From the NCBI RefSeq assembly GCF_000150275.1, contig NW_002060949.1:5363240-5427239 (forward strand): a DNA stretch of 64,000 nt. The letters run 5' to 3'. The number at the start of each line of letters is the position of its first letter. Position 1 is the first letter of the stretch. Source of the DNA: Trichoplax adhaerens (Eukaryota; Placozoa; Uniplacotomia; Trichoplacea; Trichoplacidae). Shown here one piece after another: positions 1 through 12,501 of the stretch. The notes under the pieces are model-generated. The model saw nothing but the letters and a program-made list of their open reading frames with translations, made no database searches and was not told the DNA's origin. The position numbers were made by a program, and so were the translations under genes.

Positions 1-2070
1 TGTTTTCATATATTAACATATATTTTTCTTTACTAGTTATTTTAAATACTGAATTAATTTGTAATAGTAGAATGAAATAATCTTTTATTATAAATAAGAA
101 TATTGAAAACCTTAATGATTAGCAACTTTGATATCTATTCGATTCCTAGCTATCAAATAGTGATATATCTATCACACTAATTACTGAAAAACTAAATTAA
201 TTTCGTTTACAAAAGAATATATTTTATGATTAGCAAAATCATATAATGAGGTTTGTAATCTAGATCTTAAATATCTACTGTAGAACATTTTAAAGATCCA
301 TAAACTTTATAGTTAACAATCATATCGCTTATCTAGTTCATACATATATATATATTTACTGCATCATGAACTCACTCATCGTAATCTCAAAAAAAATTTC
401 TTTCTTTGGTTGATGTATGCTATAACCTGATTGACTAAATGAATATAAATAAATAAGCTTTTTTGATATAGCTAATTTTCTCCATACATTAAGAAATCAT
501 CGCATTTATATACGAATTACAATATTGCTATTTAAGATTAGTGTACATCCTAACATCTGTGAACGGTTTAACAATAAACTCGACGATAGTTGATATCATT
601 AAAGCAATTACTATAATTTTAGGATCTTAAACAATAATGTAACATATTTACAGTCGATGCATACCATTAAATTAATAGACTAAATTCCGTCGAGAATTAT
701 GATTAAGACTTTATATCGAACAAAAATTAACCTTTGTATTGGAAAATCAAGTAACATTAAATGCACTAATAATTGGATACTTTTATCCACTAATATCAGG
801 GGAAAACTCCTACTATAAAATCTTCTTTTGTTACGAAGATTAACCAAGTAGATAATTGCAAGCAAAGTACACTTAGGTCATACACTTTGTGTTTTTTTAC
901 CGTAAGATGGGCGAACTTGATTTTGCATTACGTTCCTTTGTACAGCTATTATATCATTATTATGATTATTGGCATACCTCAGTAGGGACTACTAATGTCC
1001 CTGACCTCAGTATAAGTGTAGTTATGAATACTGCTGCCCTATACTGCATTAGCAATCACACTATAGGAAATATTATGCTGTTATTAGTTAGTTTAACCTG
1101 TACAAGTGAGTATATATGCGTATATAGTATACGGGCTAGTAATTACCAGTAAAATCAGGTGCCACGGTGCTTGAAGCAGGGACTACTTAGTAAGAACGGT
1201 AATCCCTGTTATAACGGTGACTACTAAAAAAGTCGCTTTCTTTTACTACAGTAGCCCATACTTATAGACAGTAGATAATATTTAAGTATAATAGATTCTT
1301 TTACTAGTAGTTTGTTAAATACTACTTAAACTAAACATCTGGATTGCTATGAACCGCTTACTACTTTTCTTTCCTCTCTCTACTGAAATAGATGTGATTA
1401 GTAAAGATGTTTTACTACTTTCCGACAATATGCTCGAAATAATATACGCTAAAAATTAATCAGTTATAATTTGTAGAGGTATAATTATTACAAAATTTAT
1501 TGACCTAAGAGTTATAAAAAAGTTATCTATACTGTGAGCTATTTAAAGCAATCAATATGCAAAATCGGTATTCGGATAATAGCAATAATGTAATTGTAGT
1601 AATAGCTCATTCAATATGTAGACCTTATCGTCACCGATGACTTGATACAATAGTGATATATTGTAGTAATGATTGTAATAATTTGCGATAGAGTAAAAAT
1701 TGGATCACTTTATATACATACGAGTCATTATCTCTGAGCTATTTGACTGTAAATCGTAATAATACTATTCTATCATATGGATATAAGGTTCTAAGGAATT
1801 ACTTAACTTTGCTAATATTTTATCACAAACGTAAAAACGTACTTTAGTATGTTAATAATTACGATCATAATGGTAAAGTTTGAGATTATAATCAATAGTA
1901 AGCGGACTGTCGCAATATCTTATTCTTTACTGTTAGCACTCTTTCTTGCAAGCGGTCTATTAAGAGTGTGAACAGACATGATACAATGATTGTTATACAG
2001 CTTGACGTACACAATCATCGATTTTTAAAAATCTAACTCTAGCCCTAACACTAAGTGCTACTTTATATAT
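1..2070. other. intergenic DNA, AT-rich, no gene recognised
   Basis: I see no protein-coding exon that matches a known family here. Open frames in this stretch are short and have no recognisable motif. The only structure is a dispersed repeat at about 360–480 and 790–1130, which has relatives at 5690–6400 on the far side of the RAB32-like pseudogene. Confidence 0.6.
790..1130. repeat. dispersed repeat, left copy
   Basis: The stretch around 790–965 (a poly-T/AAATCT tract, then ACGAAGATT, then CTTGATTTTGCA) and the block around 1005–1110 (ACTGCATTAGCAATCA) recur in diverged form at about 5690–6130. The second copy also holds an extra partial tandem unit (5690–5860 and 5875–6055). A further segment at about 360–480 resembles 6255–6400. 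The open frame that runs through 889–1152 is a translation of this repeat and has no other support as a gene. Confidence 0.6.
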
Positions 2071-2073
2071 TAC

Positions 2074-4747
2074 TTGGATTTAATTCGCATAATTAAAGAT
2101 GCAAAACAACACTTTAGAGAAGGAAGATTATTTATTAAAGTTATCATGGTTGGAGGTTATTCTGTGGGAACAATTAGCATCAGGCGAAGATATACATACG
2201 GATATTTTCGTGAGAGTTACAAAACTACGGTAAAATTACAACATAAATTAGTTATCGATCTTCATTTATTGAATAATTATAGTAACTTTTAATATACGCT
2301 ATTTATGACTAATCATTGAAGATCAACTATAATATACTTAATGAGTAAAACTAATAATATAGATTTATTCATATTATCTAAAACCATTGACCACTAAAAG
2401 ATCCTTTATTTTCACTCTACTACTTGCACAGTACAACTAGTGACGTTTAATAACAAATGCAAAATCATCTTCAATTTATAGATAGGAGTTAACTTTGGTT
2501 TGAAAGCTATTAATTTGGATACGAAGAATGAAATGAAATTATAGCTATGGGATATCAGTGGTATCACAGAATTAATTATTCAACTGCTAGATAAAATTTT
2601 CATATTTTATATATTTCATTCAGTAGAAATTAGGAGCTTCGTGCAAGTTCCTGCACTATATCTTTTAATCGATTCTTATATCATATACACAGACACATAC
2701 GTATTTATTATTTTAACATGTCTTGACTATGAGAATACAATGGTAGCATTATCATTTCAACATACAGAGTTATAGCTAACTTTAAATCATTATGATTCTT
2801 TTCACTCATATATTTAAAAAGCCGGACAAATTTATGGGAATATAGAAAGAGTAAACATCATAACAATACGAATATTGTATAACTAAATAAATTCCTACAA
2901 ATTTTTTTCATCTGTCAGACTCACAATTTTTCTCTAATATGGAACTCTAATTCGATAATTGAAACACTGCGTAGATGGTTTACTATAGAGAAGCTATGGG
3001 TGCTATTGGCGTTTATAGTGTAATCGAGAAAAAAACTTTTGAAATTACTAAAAGGTGGAAAAGGGACATTGATAGCAAAGTCTCTCTTCCCGATGGTTCC
3101 TCAATTTCTGCAATTTTATTAGCAAATAAGGTAACTATAAATAGACAATGTTTATATGATCTTATAAGTTTATAAGTCTCTATAACAATGTAAAAGTTAA
3201 GTTAACATTCTATAAATAGTGTGAAGTACAGTTTCGGTATATGAAAATAGATAATGGTAATGATCGCTGATATAAATATCTATATTACTTAATCTATATT
3301 ACGATGGTGCGATCAAATGAAAGTTAGAGATCACAACGATCCAGAATATCTTGATTTATTTATCCAAGACAACGGTTATATAAAATGGTTTGAAACATCA
3401 GCTAAGACTAATCTAAATATTGACAAGGCGTTCAGAAGTTTAGCAGAAGAGGTAAAATAATAATGGATGTGCATATATTAAAATTTGTAACCACTTTGAA
3501 TTCCAACTTAAGCTAAGCTTGGCGGAAAACATCAATTTATTATAATTTCAATAACAGACTTATAAAAAATTACTTAAAGAGAATTACAATAACGGCAGAA
3601 TTATTGACTAAACCAACCGAATTAATGTATCAAAAATTAGATTTACTTACAATTTAGGATTATCCTACTTACCTTCTTAATTCAGTACCGATTGAGCTAT
3701 TTAACTACTAAACTACGGTACTTTTATATGCTAGGTGTAGTAGTTGATTGTATAGGACGATCGATATATCACTCTAAAGTATTCTAAACTAAACTAACAA
3801 TTAATCGCATATGTTAAAATCAATTCTACCCTAGAATCCAAAAATTACTAAATTAATATAATCATACTTCAACTATAAGTACAATATAACCAAAAACCTA
3901 AGATAAAGCTGCATTCTTAAACTAGAACCCAAATCAAAACCTTCAGGTTCACATTATATTGCAGAACAAAGTAATACAACTTTTACTATACATTATAAAC
4001 AAGATTAGGTACAAGTTTTATCCGAATTAAAAGCGCAAATATTATAGTAATTAAACATATAGGTTAAATTACGTAAGATTTAAGAAAAAGTATACCGTTC
4101 AATATTACTAAGATATTACCTGAATAAAATAATCGGATTTACAGTTTACTACGATACCGTACTAAATGAAATTCATTGTAATTACACTAAACTATTAGTT
4201 ACTTTTAAAGCAACAGTGCCAATTAAAACACAAAATTTTGGATGAGAATTCTAAAAGCCAACCTTCATTATAATGAAATGTTGCTATGATCATTGTATTA
4301 ATTCTTTTTATATACAGATAGGATAGTATTTAGAAATAAATTTAATGATCACACAATATCTAAATCTACAGTACTATCAATGCTTTATAATTAAAAGGAT
4401 CATTTAATAATGAAAATATGCAACTGCCACCGTAGCTTTGTAAATCGTTAGAAACAACTACAGTTACTGTATATATGCGTACGTTGGTGATTTATATTTC
4501 TATTAATTTACAATCTTTTTGCTTATCTTTATTCCTCTTTCTAGTTTTTGACATTATATTATTCTTTATATTTTGCAAATTAAATACATAATAACAATTT
4601 TACTGATATGTAATATATAACAGATCTATGAAAGAGTCTGATAAACTCAATAAAAAGAAAATAGCAGATTCTGGAGCTGTCGATCTTAATGATTCTAACG
4701 ATACTAACGAGAAAGAGCGACTGATGTTTAATTTTTGTATTTTTTAA
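2074..4747 (+). pseudogene. decayed RAB32/38-type small GTPase gene (unprocessed pseudogene)
   Basis: Recognisable exons are about 2074–2227 (strand β1, P-loop, switch I region), 2482–2574 (IGVNFGLKAIN then LWDISG), about 2951–3130 (VYYREAMGA to LLANK), 3309–3451 (CDQ then WFETSAK) and about 4625–4747 (C-terminal tail). The exon borders and phases match those of the intact RAB32-type gene at 14896–16625, so this is a duplicated gene and not a retrocopy. It is broken in several ways. The P-loop reads GGYSVGTIS and lacks the GKT lysine. An in-frame TAG replaces the Gln before LWDI. DIAGQE has become DISGITE. Two stops lie just before MVYYREA. The acceptor before CDQ has no AG. A one-base insertion shifts the tail, and the terminal Cys-Cys is missing. 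The start codon was not found; 2074 is the edge of the recognisable frame. Confidence 0.85.
3452..4620 (+). other. last intron of the RAB32-like pseudogene
   Basis: About 1.2 kb of AT-rich DNA between the WFETSAK exon and the C-terminal exon remnant. I see no additional exon or repeat in it. Confidence 0.5.
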
Positions 4748-6781
4748 TTTTGTTAATTTACTGCTATCACAAAATAAATGTAAAACTATACAATTTTATA
4801 TGTATACTATTTATATGTACTCTCTTATTCATTAGTTGCTTTGGTATCAGAAGGAAATAATGGTTATTGTAAATAACGATATCGTAAACTTTAGTAAATA
4901 TTAGCTTTATTATCTTTTTTCTGATTCCTTGTTATTGGAATCAGATAATTATGAATCTGCCATATTTTATTACAGAAAGCCAAATTTCATTAATAGAGAT
5001 ACATTTAAAGTCTTATTTGTCTGATTACTGTGTATTATATATTCTGACTGACTAACGAGACGTGAATAAATAAAGGGCTTTTTATGATTGGTTTTAAAAA
5101 TTTTTTTAAATGTTGACTTTGAATACAAGTTACGAGTATATTGCAAATTGGAAACCAATATGTAGTACAATGTGCGTAGATTGTGTAGCCATACGCGTAA
5201 ATATGGCAATAAATGACGTAATTATCCTCATATAGCACACCATAAAATATACGATACTGTACCTTTGTATGTAACCTCTACATTCATATTATTTTGTTAC
5301 AGTTAGATATAGAATATGAATGTTACATTATATACTACGCGTTACTATTATTGTCATATTGAAATAAAATTAGTTTAAAACACAGGCATTTTACTAGTGT
5401 GATTAACAGGATATAGCAGATATTAGCGATAAGTCAATGCTATAATAATTTTACAGATTATATGGTATTAAGAGTTTTTAATTTTAACAGTGTCAGCCGA
5501 AATAAACTGAATATGTTCTGTAGAAATAAAATATAGTCAGCTAATTACCAAATAAGAGACAATAATGGCATAAAAACACACTACGAACAACGTAAAATTG
5601 ACATAGATTATAGTAAAGTAATCGTGCTATTTTCTGATGCAAAAGTGATCAGAAATAAAGCGTCCGATAGAAATTTTTCCTTATGTAAAGTATAAACGTT
5701 AAATACACAGTGTTTTAAACCTCCTTTTATTACAAAGATTGGCCAATTTGATCATTCTAGACAAAATATACTTAGCTTATAATTACCATACTTTGGGCAT
5801 TGACTTCAAGACGAGTAAATTGATTTTGCACAATGTACCTCAGCGCTAGTATACTATTGTCTTAATCTGCGTCAGCAGAGTATAAATGTGAAATGTATAG
5901 TGTTTTAAATCTCTTCTATTGCGAAGATTGACCAAATTTGATCATTCCAAGCAAGTGTACTTACGTAGGTCATGATTACCGTGCATGAGGTATAGTATTT
6001 TGACCTAACGACAATTAAACTTGATTTTGCACAATATACCTCAATACCACTACTATACTGTTTACTTATACTGCATTAGCAATCAATTATGGAAATGCTA
6101 TACGATCGTTAGTTTTCGACATATGTATATTACCTAAACGTTAAATATCTAGTGTTTTAAATCTGTATAGATATTTACTGTATGCACAATATAGCGCAAT
6201 AGAGATCCTTATCACGCTTAAGATGAATAATCGTGATTCTTATCCGAGTTATTCACCATGTTATAAGTTCATTCATCATGATTCTCAGTAAAATCTTTCT
6301 TATTCATTTGATTGATGTAGATTATATATCTTCTCTACTAAGATAAAGAAATGAAATGGTTTTATTGGGTATTAACTGATTTTCATTACTATGTTTAAGA
6401 CTTGCTTGTATTAGCATTTTGCCGATCCTCTTGGAAATCAGTATTCAGCATATGTACGAACTGTACGTTAATTTATTAGACTACTATCTATGAAATTGTA
6501 GAATGACACATTTGATGTCCTTGCATTTTAAAGCATACGCTAACCTAAATATAACATTTGACAGTTGAGGCGTACTCACTCTCACCGAACAGAATTAATT
6601 GCAACACACACTCGAACCCAGGAAAATAGAAAACCTTATGCATTTCTTATGGTATACTATTACTGCATAGACCGCTCACATATCGATAAGTATATGGAGT
6701 GATTATGTTCTCATATTCAGGAATAGATCAAACAGTTATTACTAATAATATAAACTTCTACTTTAATTGTAATTAGCCTCT
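4748..6781. other. intergenic DNA between the pseudogene and PREP
   Basis: AT-rich and without a recognisable gene. The open frames at 4970–5238 are short and overlapping, with no family motif. The right half (5690–6400) is the repeat described separately. Confidence 0.55.
5690..6400. repeat. dispersed repeat, right copy with a local tandem unit
   Basis: Two adjacent units (about 5690–5860 and 5875–6055) share the succession GTGTTTTAAA, ...GAAGATTG.CCAA.TTTGATCATTC... and TTGATTTTGCACAAT.TACCTCA. The block 6030–6110 matches about 1010–1110, and 6255–6400 matches about 360–480. Mismatches are frequent, so the copies are old. The pseudogene lies between the two copies. Confidence 0.6.
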
Positions 6782-6787
6782 TTTATT
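6782..6787 (-). promoter_or_regulatory. probable PREP polyadenylation signal (AATAAA)
   Basis: The canonical hexamer AATAAA lies on the minus strand about 67 nt beyond the PREP stop codon at 6854–6856. No closer hexamer was seen. Confidence 0.55.
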
Positions 6788-6853
6788 GTGTCACATTCTC
6801 GAAAGATGCCCTATAGCATGGTACAAGACAGAAGGAAACTTCGCACATTAAGA

Positions 6854-9800
6854 TTAGTTCGCTGAAACACCACAACGCCATGACAAGTTCAAATTCTCGG
6901 CAATAACTGCATACATATCAGCAGCTTCTTCGATCTTATAGATTGAAACAATCATTAAATCAAGTTAGGCAATTAGGTTTTTACTAAATTAAAAATTTGG
7001 ATCATTAAAATGTAGATAACTAACAATTTTGGCCGTAGGCTTTCCAGCACCATGTCCAGCTTTTGTCTCAATTCGAATGAGCAAAGGATTGATCTGTAAA
7101 TGAGCCAAAAATATCATTATGAGCAGGAGAGAAAGAGAGCATATTATTATGAAATTAAGTTACTTAAATAAACAATTAACCGCTTACTTGGTGCGGTAAA
7201 GAGCCAAGTTCATGTTGTATAGCAGCTATAAACTTATACGAATGCAGGGGAACAACTCTATCATCATGGTCAGCTGTCATTAATAGTAATGCTGGATACT
7301 GTATATTAGGGTTTGAAGAGGCCTTAATGCTGTGGAGAGGCGAATATCTACAAGTATTACACAATGGCAATTGGTAATATTAGAGAGACAATTCAATGAT
7401 ACAATTAAAACGTGAACCGTAAGTTAATCTTACTTTATAAGATAATTAAACTCTTCTTCGCTATCACTGGCACAACCATAATCAGTGGTCCTATAAATAA
7501 TTAGGATTATTAGATGATTACATGAGCGTCTGTATTGAATAATTTAAATCTCAAATGCTGCTTAATTAAATGTACCAAGCATGACCAATAGTGAATTTGT
7601 GAAACTTCAGCATATCGAGGACTCTGGATTAGAAATAATAAATAGATTAGCGTAAAACTTCTATTATTGTGAATTAGTTCATATTATGGACATTCATAAA
7701 TAATATTCCGATAACAGCATTATACAAATATATACCCGACTTGACTTATGACACAACGGAATAAATCTGGTCGTTGATTCATGCAGGCGCATACCAAAAG
7801 TCCGCCGTTCGAACCGCCATTGATTGCGATTAATCTTGAAGAGGTATATTTATTATCAATTAGAAATTCCGCAGCCCCAATGAAATCATCAAAAACGTTC
7901 TGTTTTTTGTCTTTTACACCAGCTTTATGCCACTTTTCTCCATATTCACTAATTTTACGTCATTTCAAAATCAATATGAAGATTAAAATATCTAAATATT
8001 GTATAAGCTCTATACAGATGATTTTTATTTACTATAAATATAAATTAGATTGTGTATACCCTCCTCCTCTGATATTTGGCACAGCTAGAATACCTCCCAA
8101 ATGATAGATAAACATCAATCTGGAAACACTAAAAAACGGAGTCAAGGAAATATTAAAACCACCATAGCCGTACAAAAGTGTAGGGTGGCTACCATTTAGT
8201 TCAATTCCCTAAATATTCATAGAATTATAAGATATGTAATTATAGGAAGATAAAAGGCAATTTTTGATAATAGTGAAATATTTTTACCTTTTTGTGAACA
8301 ATAAACATTGGGATTGTAGTTCCATCCTTGCTTTTAAAGAAAACTTGACTTGTTACTAACTCAGATATATCAATGTCCTTCAGGTCAGTTTTCATAAATA
8401 TCTATAAAAATAATTAATACCATTGTTGATAAACAGAAATTATATCATTTTCGATTTATTAACCATTAATATGACTTTTACTTCAGACTGAATGTTGTCT
8501 TTTCGAAGATCACAGTAATAAATTGTTCCGGGTGTGAGAAAGGATTTGAACTGATAGAAGATCTGTGAGTTTGCAAAAAATAGAAGACATTATTGAAGAA
8601 AAGAATTTGCGCTGGAAATATAGATCTTATTCACATAAATATACCTCAAATTGCGTTTTGCGGCCAGAGAAGCCAGCTATAGTCCCCACATCCAAAGGAA
8701 GAGTTGCAATTGAATCGCCCGAAATAGCGTCAAATATTAGAATAACATTCTAGAACAGAAAAGCTAGAATGACGATTTACTGAGTCAACTGTACTATACG
8801 ATGGAAATAACATTTTAATTATGCTAGATTTATACCTTGACATCCTGAAGATAGCAAACAAATAATTTATTTTCTGCTATACATGTTGCCCATTCAAGTA
8901 CATCTTTTGAATGTTCCGGTACAAGAGTTGTCCAGTTATTCTGTTATCGTCATAAAACAATATTACGAACTTTACAAATATCCCTTAATCAATAAATTAT
9001 CTACTGCTATCATTAAGAAGATTTATAAAAGTCAGATTTCGCCGTACGCATAGGCTTGAATCTCTGTTATTGTAGTGCAAGTATTAAAGTATATTCATAT
9101 CATTAACTCTTACCATATCAGGATTAGTAAGATCAATGTTAATAAGCTTATAGTTGGGAGCGTTCAAATTCGTCAAAAACGTAAAAATATTTCCAAAATT
9201 GGTAACGTATTCGTACTTTGCGTCAAAGTTGTCCACGACTTTAATATATGGCAATCTTTCTGTAATTTTAAATTTAAAGATTTAGATATATTTTTTATGT
9301 TTATAGAATACTAGCTATCGATAACCGTTCACAGTGGAGGGATTAAACGTCTCTTTATGACTTGCAGTTATAAAATCTTATATCCATACTTATGCAGTGT
9401 AGGTGTGCACTGTACAGTTCAATCGCAATTTTTAATTTTTAACAGGCTAAATAACATATCGTAAAGCTACTTTTTTATTCATACTAGAATGTTAACATAG
9501 CCGCTATGTTTCCTAAATTCTAGGACTGCAATCATGCTTCTTTGCTTAATTTAATAACTTTTACCGTAACTGACTAAAACGAGCGAGATCGTAGTTGGAA
9601 AGATCGTTATTTATATAATAATTAATATTTATACGAACACTAGTACTTTTACATAGTGTTGGATTAAACATTAACGAAGCTTTATACGAACATGCACATT
9701 TAATTAATAGATAACATATTAACGCATGACGCAAGAAATTCTAAGCTTCTTACCCTTTATACCATCAGTTAATTCAGCCAAATCGCAATAATAAAGTCGA

Positions 9801-12501
9801 TTAACTGGATCACATCCTTCACATGCCTCCAAGACTACGTATCGACCGTCGTCGGTAACAGTTGCTTCACTGCAAAATTTTATATCGATTAACATTTTTT
9901 TTGTAACTCCAATGTATAGAAAATATCGTTTGTTTTAAAAACTGCAGAATTTATGGTCTAATGAAACATTGCTGCAATGATTAATAACAGCTTGCAAACA
10001 TTCTTAACGATTCGTAGAATTCGTTACTGCCTACTACTGACATAAAGTTTGTATAATATTTTTAGAATTGTAATTATCACTGTCCTTTCAAATAAGATTA
10101 TGTTCTAAGATACGTAAACGTACCAAATCCACTTTGGCTCATTGGGAAATTCTGCACAAAGAACATCTTCCGATTGTTGTGTTCCCAAATAGTGGTAATA
10201 TAGCTTTTGATGAAGATTCTGCGAAGTTTCAGTTCCATCAGATTTGCTATCAACATGATAACGATTATAAAAAACTCCTTTGTTATCATGGGTCCATGAC
10301 AACGAACTGAACTTTACATCTTTTAATTCATCGGGCAACGTCTTTTGGCTATCAACTTCCATGAACTGTATACGTACATGAATATAAGAATATTACTGCA
10401 TAAAAATAGCGGTAAATTGATAGACTTTGTATTCGTAATATTGTACTAGTTTCGCACAATGAAACGTTTGGATAGCGGAATGTATAAGCAAATGTGCATA
10501 TTTGATATCATTTCACAAATATTGATGAACGCAATTTAAGTATACCCTAAAACATTATGTCAACCTAGTTGAATGACACTGTATTCAGTAGTTCCCTTAC
10601 TAATTACAGATAATTTAAACTATGACACTAACATGAATGGTTTTCCAATCTGATCCACTCTTCGATAGAGTATAAGCAAAGTATTGTCCATCCTTAGTAA
10701 AAGCATGTCTTGATAGAGCAATTGTACCATCATCTGATAATTTATTGGGATCGAAAAACACAGTTCCTTCTCCATTGAGAGAGTCCTTGGTGTAGAGGAC
10801 ACTGGATAATTATGAAATATAAGCCATTAGGCATGTGCTAAGTATGTACCCACATGCAAAGTGTGAATTCATGACCTAATTGATATATTTCGCATGCTTA
10901 TATATAGTACCGTAACAAGTATACCACTACTACAATACAGTAGATAGATTATGGTGAGCTGCGCTACACTGTACAATATTATTGGAACTAGTGACAGGAT
11001 TACAGGATTAATTTGTTCTTTAATGCTAGCTGTACTCCCATAGTCACCTAGCAATATCTTGGCTGAATAGATTATCGTCTCCGTAAAGTACATGATGACT
11101 GCGAAATAAGTGTACTATCGATATTATGTATAATACTTAATACTTATTGCTCGTAAAATATTAATTGACGTTCTTTTGTAATATTTTCTTAATCTGGTAC
11201 ATCATTTATGATTCATCTAAGTCATGCATTTATACAGTAGATCTAATTTTATATCTTGCATCAACCATGAATTAAAAATTGATCGTTACTACATACCCGT
11301 ATGTTAGAGTAAAACATCATCCTTTCAAGTTAATATAATTCTACACGAGTAATTAAGCTAACCTTTGATTTTGTAATCCAGAATTATAAAAGTAAAAGTA
11401 TCTGTTGCCGCGTTTAAAAGGGCATCCATATTTAGGATAATCGTACAACTCTGTCAATCTAAAAGCGAATAAACAAAGCAGTCATTCGATAAGAATCGTT
11501 CAACTTTATCATACCAGTCTTCCAAGAATAATAAAATTCTACATCTTATTAAAATGCTCGACTAGTCGACTTTAAATCGTTCAACCTTATCATAGCAGTC
11601 TTACTGAAGTTACTGTAATGCTTGACTGGTTTTAAATCGTTCAACTTTGTCAATACTAGTCTTACAGTACAAGAATGATGAGATTGTATATCTTATGAAA
11701 GTATTTCAATGCTCGACTTGTATTACTTTCAATCGTTCAACCTTGTCCTACCAGTCTTACAAGTATAATGAAATTCTACATCCTATTAAAGAGTATTTCA
11801 ATGCTCAACTTGTATACTGTACGTACTTTTAAATCTTGTCTTTGTTATAGCAGTCCTACAAGAATAATGAGATTCTACATCCTATTAAAGCATTCAAATA
11901 TTGGACTTGTATACTTTAAATCGTTCAACGTTATCATACCAATTTTGTAGTATAAGAATAATGACATTCTACATACATACTATTAAAGTATTCAACAACT
12001 GGACTTGTATACTTTAAATCATTCAACCTTGTCCTACCCAGTCTGATAGTATCAGAATAACGAAATTCTACATTTCAATTCATATATTTCAATACGCGAC
12101 TAGTATACTCCATTTAAATGGCTCAAGCTTGTCATAGCAGTCTTACACAAGAATAATGAAATTTCTACATCCTACTGAAGTATTCAAATGGTCGATTTGC
12201 ATCCTTTAGAATCTACCCATTCAGGGTATACTAGAAACTAAAAGTTCTTCATTGTCATCTACGACTTGGTATTACTGTACCTGCTTTGATACTGTTGGCG
12301 AATTTTGCATTTTTTCAGATATGCATTGGTAATGTCATTTTGTGCCTTAACAAATTCCCTTGTCTCCTCACTGTCTGGATCTTCTAACCATTGATAAGGA
12401 TCAGCTACTTGTTTTCCATGATATGAATCAAAAACATTCTCTTGTCGATGGATTTTGGGATAATGAATTCTAGACTGGGTGCTGTTCTCGGCGTCAGACA
12501 T
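6854..12501 (-). CDS. PREP: prolyl endopeptidase (S9A serine peptidase), 17 exons, 723 aa
   Basis: Cytosolic serine peptidase that cuts short proline-containing peptides after Pro. Exons in ascending order: 6854–6934, 7025–7093, 7188–7347, 7434–7490, 7576–7623, 7736–7948, 8060–8208, 8288–8401, 8482–8562, 8645–8749, 8836–8940, 9114–9259, 9754–9869, 10124–10365, 10633–10801, 11363–11458, 12281–12501. All junctions are GT–AG and the phase closes to 723 codons plus stop; vertebrate PREP has 710. The N-terminal part carries [20 protein letters not shown], followed by a β-propeller and then the α/β-hydrolase domain. The catalytic triad is intact: Ser561 in GGSNGG, Asp649 in [13 protein letters not shown], His688 in AGHGAGK. 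The start is the ATG at 12501 (MSDAENS), the first Met before conserved sequence. The terminal [15 protein letters not shown] matches the family C-terminus. Intron 1 holds a minisatellite. Confidence 0.97.
11487..12222. repeat. intronic minisatellite, about 8 units of roughly 60–105 bp
   Basis: Within PREP intron 1, units begin near 11487, 11575, 11637, 11733, 11835, 11923, 12019 and 12119. Each has the order ATCGTTCAACCTTGTC, CAGTCTTACA, AGAATAATGA.ATTCTACATC, CTATTAAAGTATTCAA and GACTTGTATACTTTAA. Units differ by substitutions and small indels; the second unit is short (about 62 bp). It is too irregular, and lacks the constant-length repeat and unique spacers, to be a CRISPR array. Confidence 0.85.

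Noticed and set aside
889-1152. 87-codon open frame near the left end
   Set aside because: Translation of the dispersed repeat that recurs at 5690–6130; no domain or splice context.
7781-8104. 107-codon plus-strand open frame
   Set aside because: It runs antisense over PREP exons at 7736–7948 and 8060–8208, which carry the conserved catalytic Ser region; its translation has no domain.
11487-12222. Regular repeat array considered as CRISPR
   Set aside because: Units are tandem with no unique spacers, vary in length, and lie in a eukaryotic intron; it is a minisatellite.
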